Shown here piece by piece: positions 29,518 through 40,900 of a DNA stretch of 64,000 nt. The stretch spans positions 88,929,189 through 88,993,188 of the forward strand of contig OV884009.1 in NCBI GenBank assembly GCA_930367205.1, read 5' to 3'. Under the pieces are notes generated by a model that was not told the DNA's origin, searched no databases, and was given only the letters and a program-made list of their open reading frames with translations. The stretch's first letter is position 1; each line of letters opens with the position of its first letter. The DNA comes from Acanthosoma haemorrhoidale (lineage: Eukaryota; Arthropoda; Insecta; Hemiptera; Acanthosomatidae). The position numbers and the translations under genes were made by a program.

Positions 29518-30840
29518 AATAGAAAAAAAAAAATTTAATCCGGGACTAAGTCCCTATGAATAACATTAATGTTCAGATGACAAATTCACATCTGTCAAAT
29601 AAAAAGAACTATTACATCAAAATAAAAAATAAAAAGAAAATAGTAATGAAAGTGTAAATAATAGGAATGATAACAATAATAATTGTTTGACTAAAATTAG
29701 TAAATAAAGGCCATAGGATCAAATCATAAGGAACTAAAAAAAAAGAAGTTAAAACCAACAAAAAAACAAAACACGAACAATATCCAGAAGTCTGTATAAT
29801 AGGATATTAAATAAAAACAACAACAGGAAGTATAAAATAGTGAGAAAATGAATCGTTCTTAGACTAACGAGCGTCTCATTAGGTGGTAAGAAGGTTTACA
29901 GAAGAGTTCTGAAGGTTCACAGGGATGAAGCATGGTAGATATTAGGAGGCAGAGATTCCCAGAAGTTAGTATCGCAAGGAAGGGCCGATCATTTGCTGCA
30001 CGTTTGTGGGCAGGAGTATAAATCTCAGAAAGACGGGATTTTGTGTTCTGGTAGTGGAGTAAGGTTTTGAACTGTAAAATATTGTATATAGAAGGTGCGT
30101 GACACGAATTGATTTTTGAAAAAGGAACGAATAAAGGAAATATTATGCACGGAAGGGGAGGAAGAGCAACCCTAACTCGGCGTAGAGGTGAGATATAGGA
30201 GAGCCGCGGAGTCCCAAAGACAAATCTAATGATGCTACTAATGGTTCGCGTCAACTAGCCCCCGAGTCCCTCCGATACACCACACACCCTTAGTCAAAGT
30301 GAAGGAAAATGAGGAAAGAAACAAGGCGTTTACATGTAAGCTGGGGGGGGGGCAGAAGGCGAGAGCGATGGAATAGTTTTAGGGTACCTAATGACCGACG
30401 AGAAATTTTAGAGATATGTTGGTTTCAAGAGAGGGATTGGTCAACGGTTACCCCTAGGTTTTTGACAATGGAGTACAAAGTAATGGGAAGGTTATTAAGG
30501 GTTAAAGTGGGAATGTCGCTAAAGGATCTGAGGAGGAACCTGTAGCCTTTGACGATTGCCTGGGTTTTACTGCATTTTACCTCAGTTTATTTAGGTTTGT
30601 CCAGGCAGTATTTCGATCTAGGCCTTCCTGAATCTGGGCAAAATCAAATAAAAAATCAAAGGAGGGAAGGGTAAATAGATTTGGGAATCGTTAGTGTAAA
30701 GGTGATAGGAACATTTATGAATAGAGTTAGGGAGATAATTTATGTAACAGTCAAAAAGAAGGGGGGAGAAATGCTTGATCCCTGGGCCAAACCCGAGGAA
30801 AAAGTGATGGAAGCTGATAGGGGTTGATTACGGATAGTTA
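29518..30840 (-). pseudogene. 5'-truncated LINE copy: reverse transcriptase end and 3' tail
   Basis: On the minus strand the copy starts at a degenerate polymerase segment, SPLLFDCYIN then YHLYTNDSQIYL, the position of the YADD catalytic box with both key residues changed. It continues with VKNLGVTVDQSLS and ISRRSLGTLK (the thumb region) and a degenerate C-terminus, with several stops. A 3' untranslated-like stretch follows, ending near 29518. That last 95 bases recur at 56566-56660. Best fit is a CR1/L2/Jockey-superfamily LINE. Confidence 0.65.
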
Positions 30841-31559
30841 GTAACAATAATTAATATTGTTAAATAATATGATTATTTATCAATATTAACTTATAATTTA
30901 TTATAAGAGGTTGTCAATCTTCTTTTCATCTTCTCGTGCTAAAGGAGACATTGAACGTCTGTGGGCTGGTTGGTGGTTGACATTTCATATTGAAACAATG
31001 TTGTTGTTGAAATAAAACATTTATTTTGCTGGAATAACACTAATAATTTTTATAAAAAAAATATAACGGTATAATTATCTAGTCCACATATTATAGAATT
31101 AATTAAGTGTATACAAAGATTGGTTTAGTATAAAGTGAAATTAAAACTAGAATCTAAAATATAAAAATAAAAAAATGCTCAGAAGCACAGGTACGTAAAA
31201 GTAACTCATCCAATTTTAATTGTTTTAATACTATTGCTTAACATGAAAAACTATGTGTTATTATGTATAAATCGATTTTGACGGTATTCTGCTCCTACTC
31301 CATTAAAATACTCAATAAATGTTTGCCTTGTCTCTTCATCTGTATCGGAAGGGCTTCTTGAGAGATTTGGTTCAAGTTCACTTAAGCTGGTTGTTAGTAC
31401 TCAATTTTCTTTTAGGAGAAAGCTTAAAGATAATCAAGCAAGAAATATTTTTCGGAATGACTACAATCAAAGACTGGTGATGTAAAAAGGAGGAATTGGA
31501 ATCATTTTCAACGACAGTTGACGATGATCAATCAGTGCGAAAAGACGTTGAAAAAAATA
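30841..31559. other. Intergenic, nothing recognised
   Basis: AT-rich sequence with no supported feature. Confidence 0.45.
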
Positions 31560-31830
31560 AAACGTGATATATTAGATGAAGCGATATAGATTTGGATTAA
31601 ACAAGAACGGAAAAAAAGGGTGATAATTCAGGAGAAAGCATTGCCTAACATGCAAAAATAGTTGAGCAGAATTCTTCGGCTAGTATGTTTACTGCCTCAG
31701 AAGGATGGTTCTAGTGGTGGATAAATCACCATGGAATTCAATAATTTTCAATTTCGGGTGAAAAGCTTTCATCTGACGTTGCTGGTGCACAATTATCCAT
31801 TTATATGTTTCAACCACTTGCTATAGAAAA
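31560..31830 (+). pseudogene. pogo/CENPB-type transposase N-terminal fragment
   Basis: Translation with frame changes gives LDEAI...WIKQERKK, then FTASEGW and SGEKLSSDVAGA. These are the usual landmarks of the second helix-turn-helix (CENPB/Tc5-type) DNA-binding domain in pogo, Tigger and Jerky transposases. The catalytic DDE part is not found downstream. Confidence 0.45.
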
Positions 31831-31959
31831 TAAATTGTGGTTAATCCGTCCTTTTAGCCGTTCCGACCTCCCCCTTCGTCCCGGATTAGCGAGGTTTATT
31901 GTATTTGTATTTTCAACATCTACACTTCCTCGCGAGTAAATAGACGAATTATTTTTTTC

Positions 31960-33010
31960 TCAAAAAAATATATACATAACAGATGGTTAGAGTAATGTGA
32001 TTGCCTTTGGCTGTCTCTTTTTTTTGGAATGGGAACGCATTATCGCCAATATGCCCAAGAGTACAATGCAATTTCTCTTTTAATGTTATTGATTTTTGAA
32101 AATTATTCATAACATTTGCGAATACCTCGGTTTTAGGAACTGATGTAGTAACTTTGTATAATCTATCTTGTTTCTTTGTTACAGCTCTTTTGTTAAATAT
32201 ATGATCAGTACATTCACTACTTAGAAGCAAAATGATTTTACTTCTGACAGTTGAGCCATTAGCACAATTAGTTGAGGTGTTATTAACAATAGTAGTATGA
32301 AAACTTCTCCCTGTCTGATTAAAAGGTTTGTGTTGGTAGGCACTACGATCGCCACAGAAGTTACTTGCTGGACACCACGATAGTTCTAGGAACTACGACC
32401 CCGATAATATGAACTCTAACCACTATTAGCATTAAACCAACAGTTCTTTTTCAAATTTCCTGGCTTACCACTTTGAAAACGATGTTCCTTGCAATCAAAG
32501 CGATTAGATACACATTACAATACATTATATTTGTCGTTTGATGCTACATCTAAACTTTCACACTTCCCTTCAATTATTTTTAATTTAATTTATTCTTCAA
32601 GTAGTCCACTGTTCTGTCCCTTTCCGGTAACTCAGCAATCAAAACTCCAATAAAACTATAGGTTGTATAATTAGGTGGTGAAGCTTTTAACATACTGTTT
32701 AATTTTCCTAGTTCAGTGAAAGCTGCACCAGCTAAAGTTCATTGAAAGATTTTTTTAAAATTATAAAAAAATAGGGAAATATCCAAGTAGTTTTTCAATT
32801 TTGTTCTTCGAAAGTTATTTCTACAAATGGTTTGTAGAGCTGTGGACATTTTAAAATACTTTTCCTCAAATTTGGAAATAAATAATTTAAAAAACTGAAT
32901 CCAGTTTAGTTATTGCACTGTAGATGTAATTTGTTACCTTAATGTCCGTTTCTTCCCATTCAGCAACCTTATCGGTATCTATTATTTCTCGTCCCACCAC
33001 CACTTTACAT
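31960..33010 (-). pseudogene. Ty1/Copia Gag-protease remnant
   Basis: Minus-strand pieces in order: EWEETDIKVTNYIYSAI and ELGKLNSMLKASPPNY...LKNKLNLK (Copia Gag), a single degenerate zinc knuckle near 32460-32500, then LLSSECTDHIFNK, the protease active-site region. There the usual LDSG is changed, with Asp replaced. Frames are broken in several places. The fragment ends within 0.75 kb of the morgue start codon, on the opposite strand. Confidence 0.55.
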
Positions 33011-33736
33011 TTTTGATACTAGGTGTCTGACATTACTGTCCAACAGCCCGTATGCTAGAAGTTTCCTTCGATAGGTACTGGTCCTACTGGTGCTTGTTGC
33101 TAAGAACGGTGTAATTTTAAAACACTGAATTAATAGGCCATGAAGACTGAGCCTTTGTTAACTACAGGAAGTGTAACGTTTTCTGTGATATATGACACAC
33201 ACCGGACAGAACTGATAGCTTCGTGAATCACTTCCACCTTGATTACACGATTCCTTGATTCCCGGGTACTTGGTTTTTCGGGAATTCAGCGCTTGCCTGT
33301 ATGCCTACAGACCTGTGTGTATACACACATCACATTTCGATCACATATTTTAATCATCACTGTTCAATCATAACAGTTCGCTTAGACGAAAACTGGAGAT
33401 GTTTAAACAACTTTAGTCTCATGAAAACTGGCTTTATCTATGAATCACAAAGAAGCCCCGTACGTTCCCCATGGCTGCCTAGCAGCTGTTTGGTAATTGT
33501 TAAAACAGTGAGATTAAGGATAATTATTGATACAGGGAAATTACTGACCACAACTAGCTATTATAAGCATACTATATGCTTCTAGTTTGAAATTATGATT
33601 ATCACCTTCTTCGTTCTCTTTGGAATTGTTTACAACCTACTTGCCAAGTTTGTTGTTAAACATTAGGTGTTATATACATTTAATTTTTGTCGGGATTATT
33701 TTTCTTGTTTCTCTTTACAAAATAGAAGTTAAAATT
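33011..33736. other. Upstream and 5' leader region of morgue
   Basis: It holds the promoter and 5' untranslated region of morgue, but no TATA box or start site can be assigned with confidence. The frame is open upstream of the chosen ATG to 33620; that extension would be hydrophobic and unlike the start of a soluble F-box protein. Confidence 0.4.
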
Positions 33737-33811
33737 ATGGAATCAGAGTCAAATGGAGATGTGTTCTATAAATTAGCTAGTGGGGAGACAGAGGATTGTG
33801 ATGATATGGAG
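33737..33811 (+). CDS. morgue: morgue exon 1 (start)
   Basis: ATG at 33737 has A at -3 and G at +4. The exon encodes 25 residues from MESESNGD, ends in phase 0 and is followed by a GT donor (GTATTT). Confidence 0.7.
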
Positions 33812-34937
33812 GTATTTATTAGTCTTGTCAGTTTTTTTTATTGACTATTAGTTCAACAAAAGCAAATATAATGCTGGGGTTTGCTTCTATGATATGAATG
33901 TAATTATGGTAGTTTGTGTTGCACATATTAACTGAAATCTAATAATGGAATCAAGTTACTAATACTTTTACATGCTATTAGACACATCCATTGATGAAGT
34001 ATGTGAGCAAGTATATTGCAGGATTGTGTACATACTGTTTCTGTATTAGTAATAAAACTTTTCCTGCTTATAATTAATATACTTCTGATATAAATTAGTA
34101 CACTTTTCTTTACCTTCTCTCAAATAGTATGGTTCGGGTCTGTAATATATACTGACATGTCAAAAGTATATTAATATCTCGATATTTTACTAATTAATTA
34201 TTAATTATTTCTAACCCTTACCTGAAATGTTTAATATATACCATAACTTCTCCAAAACAAATTCTCCCTTAACTAAATTATTGGGGTTTATGTTTAAATA
34301 ACAATTTAAATGCTGAAATTCCACATTTTATTTATATTGATCTCGCCTGTCACTTGCTTCTATTAAATTTTTGATAGTAGGTGACAATTTTTTTTTTTTA
34401 AGTTCAGAATCTTTGGGCTCAAAATTATTGAATAATAAATATGAGTGAGGAAGAAGTAATCTGTGTAACTGTGTAAAGATAATCGAGTAATAATCTGATT
34501 GAAAACTAATGGCCCTACCATGTCGGACTATAATCTGTTAGAAATATCTAGAATTTGCTGGCCTCTATACTGACTAGAACCATGCAAGTTCAAAGATGTT
34601 CAACTTGATGGATCATACCATGAATTCACTAACAGAGAAAGTTTCCCCTGTCCATTGATTACTGTCCTCGTCCAACTAGCAGCTTGTTACTGTGTTCTGT
34701 TATGTCAGGTGTCAGCTTTAGTATAAATATGTAGATATTAGAAATAAATATTTATTCATAATCTTTGTATGGATAAGCAAAATTGGATATTATAATTGAA
34801 ATTTTCATTTTAACTCACTTTCAAACATATCTTAACATCGGCATTGTCAAATTTTGGAATAGTTAAAAATTTCACTGTTTTCTTTCACAGACGAGTGACT
34901 AATTAAAAAAAACCTACTTCACAGGTATTTGAGAATA

Positions 34938-34975
<38 letters not shown>

Positions 34976-37900
34976 TTTATTAAGTTAATTCTTATCGGCT
35001 TTTGAATTCAAAAACAAAGGAAAAAAAGGTACGGAGAAACAACAAGCATGAAAGTTAAAACTAGACTGTTTATTTCGAGTCTATAACCCTGTATATTTAC
35101 ATTCGGGATGTTTACATTCCGACGTTCGGGGATTGAGGTTGAGTACTGATGCTGCCTGGAGCTTTACTCCCCCCTGCCAGTTTACGCACACCTCCCCGTA
35201 AACTATTAAGTCTAAATTGAGAATGACTTAAGCGATATTACAATCACTCTCCTAATCATACTAGGGAACGAAGGCCAGCCCAAACAGTACACAACCTGTA
35301 ATCCCTTACATTTGGTCATATTCCTAAGACACTTATAGTCCAAATAGAACGCTGCCTCCAACACTGCAGCCACTAGTGACAAAATCAAAACAAACAAAAA
35401 AAATTACAAGCTCATTACTCACAGATAACAATGGCATCTTACCCGCTACGCTAAATCAATAATTCTACACAGCCTGTGTACCTTCTAAAAAAACAACAAA
35501 AAGAACTATAAAAAAAAATACTTCTACAAATGGTACAAAGTGTACGTATGTATACCATACCAAATTTGGCTACGTGCAGAAGCGAGGACACTCCAACTCA
35601 CTCATGGCCTGCACCCTCCCCCCATGGTGGGAGTTTTAACTGTTCCACGTGGACGGTCCTCCGTTTCATCGGAGGTCTTGTACTCTCGATGGTGACGATG
35701 TTATGCTCCCTGATCACCACCACCTTGAATGGACCCTCGTATCTGACCGACTCTTTGCTCCGATCAGAGCCAATTGTACAATATACAATGGTCCCAATTT
35801 TAAGGTCCCCCATTCGATCCCGGACTTTGAGGTTTACCGGAGCCACTCTCTTGACCTTCTCCCTCACGAACTTTACCCTCAAGTTTGCCGAGTTTTAAGT
35901 GAGCACTTAAAGAGTCCGCCACCGTCTCTGTCCCGTTCTGGCGCCTCGCGCGCAGTCCGAAGAGGATCTCGAACGGTGTGAACCCCGGGTGGAGTGGATG
36001 GAATGATTGTATGCCGCCACTGCCTTCGGCATCGCCTCGTTCGGCTGCAGACCCTTTTCTACCTGATACACCCGCAGCCTTTCGATGCCTCCGCGACTCT
36101 TAGGATGTTCTGGGGTGTTGAGATACCACACAATATCAAGATTCTTCATCTCCGACCGCACGTTTGCATTATCGAACTCCCTACCCCCATCCGACGAGAT
36201 TCGGTCCGGTACCCCATAAAATTGGAACCACGCTCGTAATGCCTGTAAGACGGCGTTGGATGACTTGTCTTATATGGCATACACCATAGCTACCTTACTA
36301 AAGGTATCTATTGTCGTAACCCACTTATACCCCTTCCAAGTGAATGTGTCAATCTGTCTGTAGTTCACTCAGTGGCGTCTCTGCTGTGGGTGTTTCCTCC
36401 TGTTGTCCCTGTGGTGGGTGTTGGTCATATTTAGTCTTAAGACATATATCGCAAGTTCCTATATTCTCTTGGATCGTCTTCTTCATATCCCACCAGAAGT
36501 ACCACCGCTGTAATAATTGCAAAGTCTCCTGCGCACCGCGGTGGTTCGTCTTCCCTTGATGGTAGGCAAGCGTTATTTCCCGCTGATGTTCCTCATCACG
36601 CAGTGTCTGTACCATAGACAGACAACGAACATACGATCGATCTATTCCCAGTTGTTCTGTTCTCCATAATTTCTTGATCTGATCCCACACTGTCGCATTG
36701 CCGACAAATAGATGGTAGGTCTTCCCTGGTCTGGATGCATCTTTCAATGCCCGGCAAATTTGGTCGCCTTTGACACCCGATTGGGACCAGATTGTCATGA
36801 TACTATTCTTGCCATAGTTTTCATGCGTAGCCCGCATCAGGCCGGACGTTTGCGTCTTAAATAATTTGCCGCTGTTTATCGTTGATGATACCCTCGATCG
36901 TCTCCATTTCCATCGGACGCTCTCCGGCAGATTCTTCCGCTTCTTGGTGTTCGCTCCCATCGCTATCGTCCCGCGTACCGCGACTTCCATCTTCCCCGGG
37001 CGCCCATTCCTGGATAAATTGTCTGTGATCCCCGGACGTTTCCCCCTCCTCGACTACATTTACGGTAATCGCTCGGAATAGCCAATCCGCCACTACATTG
37101 TCCTTCCCTGGTTTGTATACAATTTCCAGGTTGTATTGTGACAAAAACTCCTTCCAGCGTGTCACTCTGGTGGATGATTCCTTAAGCTTCCCCACATATT
37201 GAAGAGGTCTGTGGTCCGTATGTACTCTGAATCTCCGCCCGAATACGTATGGATGAAAATGATCAATAGCCCATATGATGCCAAGAAGTTCGCGCTCGAG
37301 TGCACTGTACCGCACCTCTGTGTCGGTCAGTCTTCGACTCGCGTACGCCACTGGTCGCTCCCCACCATCTCCCTCCTGGGACAGCACTGCCCCCAATGCA
37401 TACTCACTTGCGTCAGTGGTGATAGTGAATAACTTCTCAAAATCGGGAAACGCCAGGATTGGTTCCTCTTGCAGTCGAGCCATGCATTTTCAAAGGTTTT
37501 GGTCCATAATAGGTGTAATCACTACCCGCGCCCTCTTCCGCAGCAGGTTACTGATGGGTACGAGATACTCTGCCATGTCTGGCACTAAACGCCGATAGTA
37601 ATTAAGTGTACCTAAAAGTCACCGAATGCCCTTGACTTCTTTTGGTACCGCCATCTTCCGAATTGCGTCGACTTTCGCAGAATCCGGCTGGACTCCTTCC
37701 CTCGAGATGGCATGCCCTAAAAAGTCCCCCGATCCTCTCCCAGCGATGATTTTTCCATCGACAATTTTAACCCGAATTAACGCAGTCGTCGGAATACCCT
37801 CCGGAGATGTTCAATGTGTTCAGATTCTGTTCGGCTGAAGATCAACAGATTGTCCATATAAATCTGGCCTCGTCAATCCCCCTCAGGATTTCGTCCATCA

Positions 37901-40900
37901 ATCGCTGGAAAGTAATCGGAGCGTTCTTCAAACCAAATGGCATCCGAGTGAACTCATAGTGCCTCCTCTCGAAAGTAAACGCTGTTTTGTGTTGATCGGT
38001 AGCGCTCATTTTGATTTAATGGTACCCTGCTTTCAAATCCAAGGTACTGAAGATAGTGGCTCCATTCAGTCTGTCAAGAATGTCCTCAAAACGGGGAATC
38101 GGATAGTTCTCATCCGTTGTGTTCTCATTTAATTTTCTAAAATGGACGACGATTCTATATCTCTCCTCCTCCTCTACCGATTTACTCTTCTTTCGTACTG
38201 CCCACAGAGGACTATTATACAGTGATGTGCTATCCACGATTATACCCTGTCGTCTTAAGCTGTCGATTTCTGTCCGGATATTTTGGCGGAGTGCCTGCGG
38301 ATATCGTCTCTCCTTCACGTACGTTATTCGGTCAGATTTTAATGGGATTTCATGTACTGTCTTCCCCGTTGCCTCTAGCATATATATCACTCTCCACGTA
38401 AAAAATATCTCCGAACTCCCTCCAGTCCACCACTTTCTTGACTGCTCCAATCCGCGCTCCAACTCCCACCTCTTACGGTCCCCTGACATTGATAAGTTCC
38501 CCCCCCCCAAATTGATCCGCCACTCCTTTCCCTTGTTCTCTACAAGCGCTCCTACCCGTCCCAATAAGTCACACCCCACTATTATTTGATACTCACGCGG
38601 CATGTACTCCACAATATGTACGTTAATATTGCCCTTTTTTTTTTCGCTCATTTCTCAAAATTCACGACTGCCTCTCCTGCCACTTTACAGGGCCCGCCCA
38701 GGGTAACTAACTTGCACTTACATACCTTGACCTGGAGTGCCCTCTCTCTGCCATACAGCCGCTCCAACTCACCGTGTGACATTATGGTATTGGTGCTACC
38801 TGTATCCACCAAGCACCTCTCTCCTCCCTCGACTCTGATTATTGGCAACTCGCACAGTATCCCTCTCACTGCGTTACACTTTAGGGTGCGGTCACCACTC
38901 TGCTGCCACCCTCCTCAGGCTGCCACACGCTGCTCCCACCTTCTCGAAGTAGTCTTCTGTCGCTCGTGCTCTCGGCTCCTGTCGCGAGCCGGATCTTCTA
39001 TGTTCGTTTCTGACGTTCCTGACGCCCCTGAAGATTTCTCAGCTGATGATCCATCCCCCCTGGGTGATATCTTCCTTCTTTCCCGCATTGTTTGCGTATT
39101 CACTTCCATGGGTTCTGCCCTATGAACATCTCTCCTCCGATACACGTAAGGGCAATGTCTAGCGATATGCCCCTCCTCACTGCACTCGAAACATGTTGCC
39201 ACTGTGCCACTAAATGACCCGTCTTCCCGCACCCATGGCATTTTCTCTCTTCTCTGTGGAGTCCGCCCTGAACCTCCTTTCGCCTGCTGCTCCCCTGTCC
39301 CTACCGGTTGTTGGTGTTTCGATTTTTTCCAATTTGGTTTAGGGACCCTGGTTCTCCTTACACTATCTGGCTCCATTCTCCCTCATCCTCCTGTATCCTC
39401 GATTCCTCCTCCCTGGCACTGGTGTCAATCATGAGATGATGTCATACATTCGAGGAATGAGGGCTCATTAGGGAATACCTCTTTCTCCCTGTTTCCTTCG
39501 CCAACTGTACCTTCAGTATAGTAGACAGAAATCCCATTCTGCCCTCTACCTCTTCGATGCTCATTGTCTCTCTCATTTTCTCCGTTATTTGATTATAACG
39601 GGTTAGAAGACCTGCGGCATATTGGCCGCTACTCTGCCTTGATGATTTTGTCTCCCGGAACATCTGAAAAATATCTTCTTCTGGGGTCCATCGCCCTCCT
39701 CCATATGCTTTCTTTAGCCGCATCTTCACCGTTTCCCATGATGTTTCCTCATCCGCTTGGATCTGGTTAAGAATACTTCTCTTGACCCGACATATCAGGG
39801 CCGCTCTTAGTGACTCAGCATCCCTGGGGTTCAGAAGATTTTCCTCTGATTTTGCTAGGATTAACGCAGTGAGGTGATTTCCTTCCTTCAGAAAGTGGTT
39901 GAGTTCTCCTAATTCGCCAGTGAACCATTCCAGCTCTGGAATTGCCTTTCTCAGATCTTGAGTGTTCATCGCTTTCACTCTCATCAATGCAAGAGCGGTA
40001 GCATGAGCTTCTGGCAAAACGCCCCGCCCCCCCTTCTCGTTGCTACATGTTCCGCGCCATCCGCTACATTCAGAACAGGTGGTTGTAGCACGCCTCCTTC
40101 CGCCATTCTTTCTTCTCTTTCCACTCTTTGATTGAACACGGCAAAAAGGAGAAGAAAAAAAAAATCGAACAGACATCGCTTAGTTTTCTTCCCACTCCAC
40201 GAATCCCGGGTTTCGGCACCAGCTAATGCTTATCGGCTTTCGAATTCAAAAACAAAGGAAAAAAAAGGTACAGAGAAACAACACGCATGAAAGTTAGAAC
40301 TAGACTGTTTATTTCGAGTCTATAACCCTGTATATTTACATTTGGGATGTTTACATCCCGACGTTTGGGGATGAAGGTTGAGTACTGATGCTGCACGGAG
40401 CTTAACTTATATGTATATGTATATATATATTCATTAATTTTTTTTATAAATAAATAAATTTTTGATAAAATATATATGTGTATGTAGTTTCCTAGTAGTG
40501 TTACATTTATAGATTTCTGGCCTAACATGCCCTCCTGTCTTGCTAATCTTCTAGACCAGGGGTACCCATCCTTTTTTATTTAAGAACACACCATATAAAA
40601 TCGGTTGATTGGCATGCACCATTTATTTATTTAAGGTGAATTTATAGTTTGACATATTCTAAGCCCGTTTGAGGCTCAGCCTCAGGTAGGGCGAAAAAAA
40701 AAAAAGAAAAAAAGTTTGACATATTCAATAAAACCCGTTGTTTTAAAAAAAAAAGAATTCTAAAAATATAATTTTAACTTATAAAAATTATTGCTTATAT
40801 TCTTATATAAAATAAATAATTATTTATTTATACAAAGTTTACATGGCATTAAAGTTCTTTATGTAATTAAATATAAATATAAAATAAATATTATGAACTG

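Larger units (their letters stand above)
34983..40407 (-). mobile_element. Degenerate Gypsy/errantivirus-like provirus, antisense in morgue intron 1
   Basis: A 5.4-kb element in minus orientation with short LTRs of about 187 bp. LTR ends read AGT...ACT/GCT instead of TG...CA, the style of insect errantivirus (gypsy/17.6) LTRs. A tRNA-Phe primer site and a purine tract lie at the expected places. Gag, zinc knuckle, protease, reverse transcriptase, RNase H and integrase follow in Gypsy order, but the frame is broken many times. No env frame is recognised between the integrase end (35598) and the 3' LTR. The LTRs differ at many positions, so it is far older than the tandem array at 433-14840. 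Confidence 0.85.

Noticed and set aside
33620..33736. N-terminal extension of morgue from 33620
   Set aside because: It would add a hydrophobic stretch; the ATG at 33737 has a good context and a sequence like a soluble protein start.
35212..35397. Small minus-strand frame as a remnant envelope gene
   Set aside because: A single hydrophobic stretch is not enough; no furin site, fusion peptide or cysteine pattern is visible.
35530..39770. Plus-strand frames opposite the Gypsy-like provirus
   Set aside because: They are shadows of the minus-strand gag-pol fragments and contain no domain.
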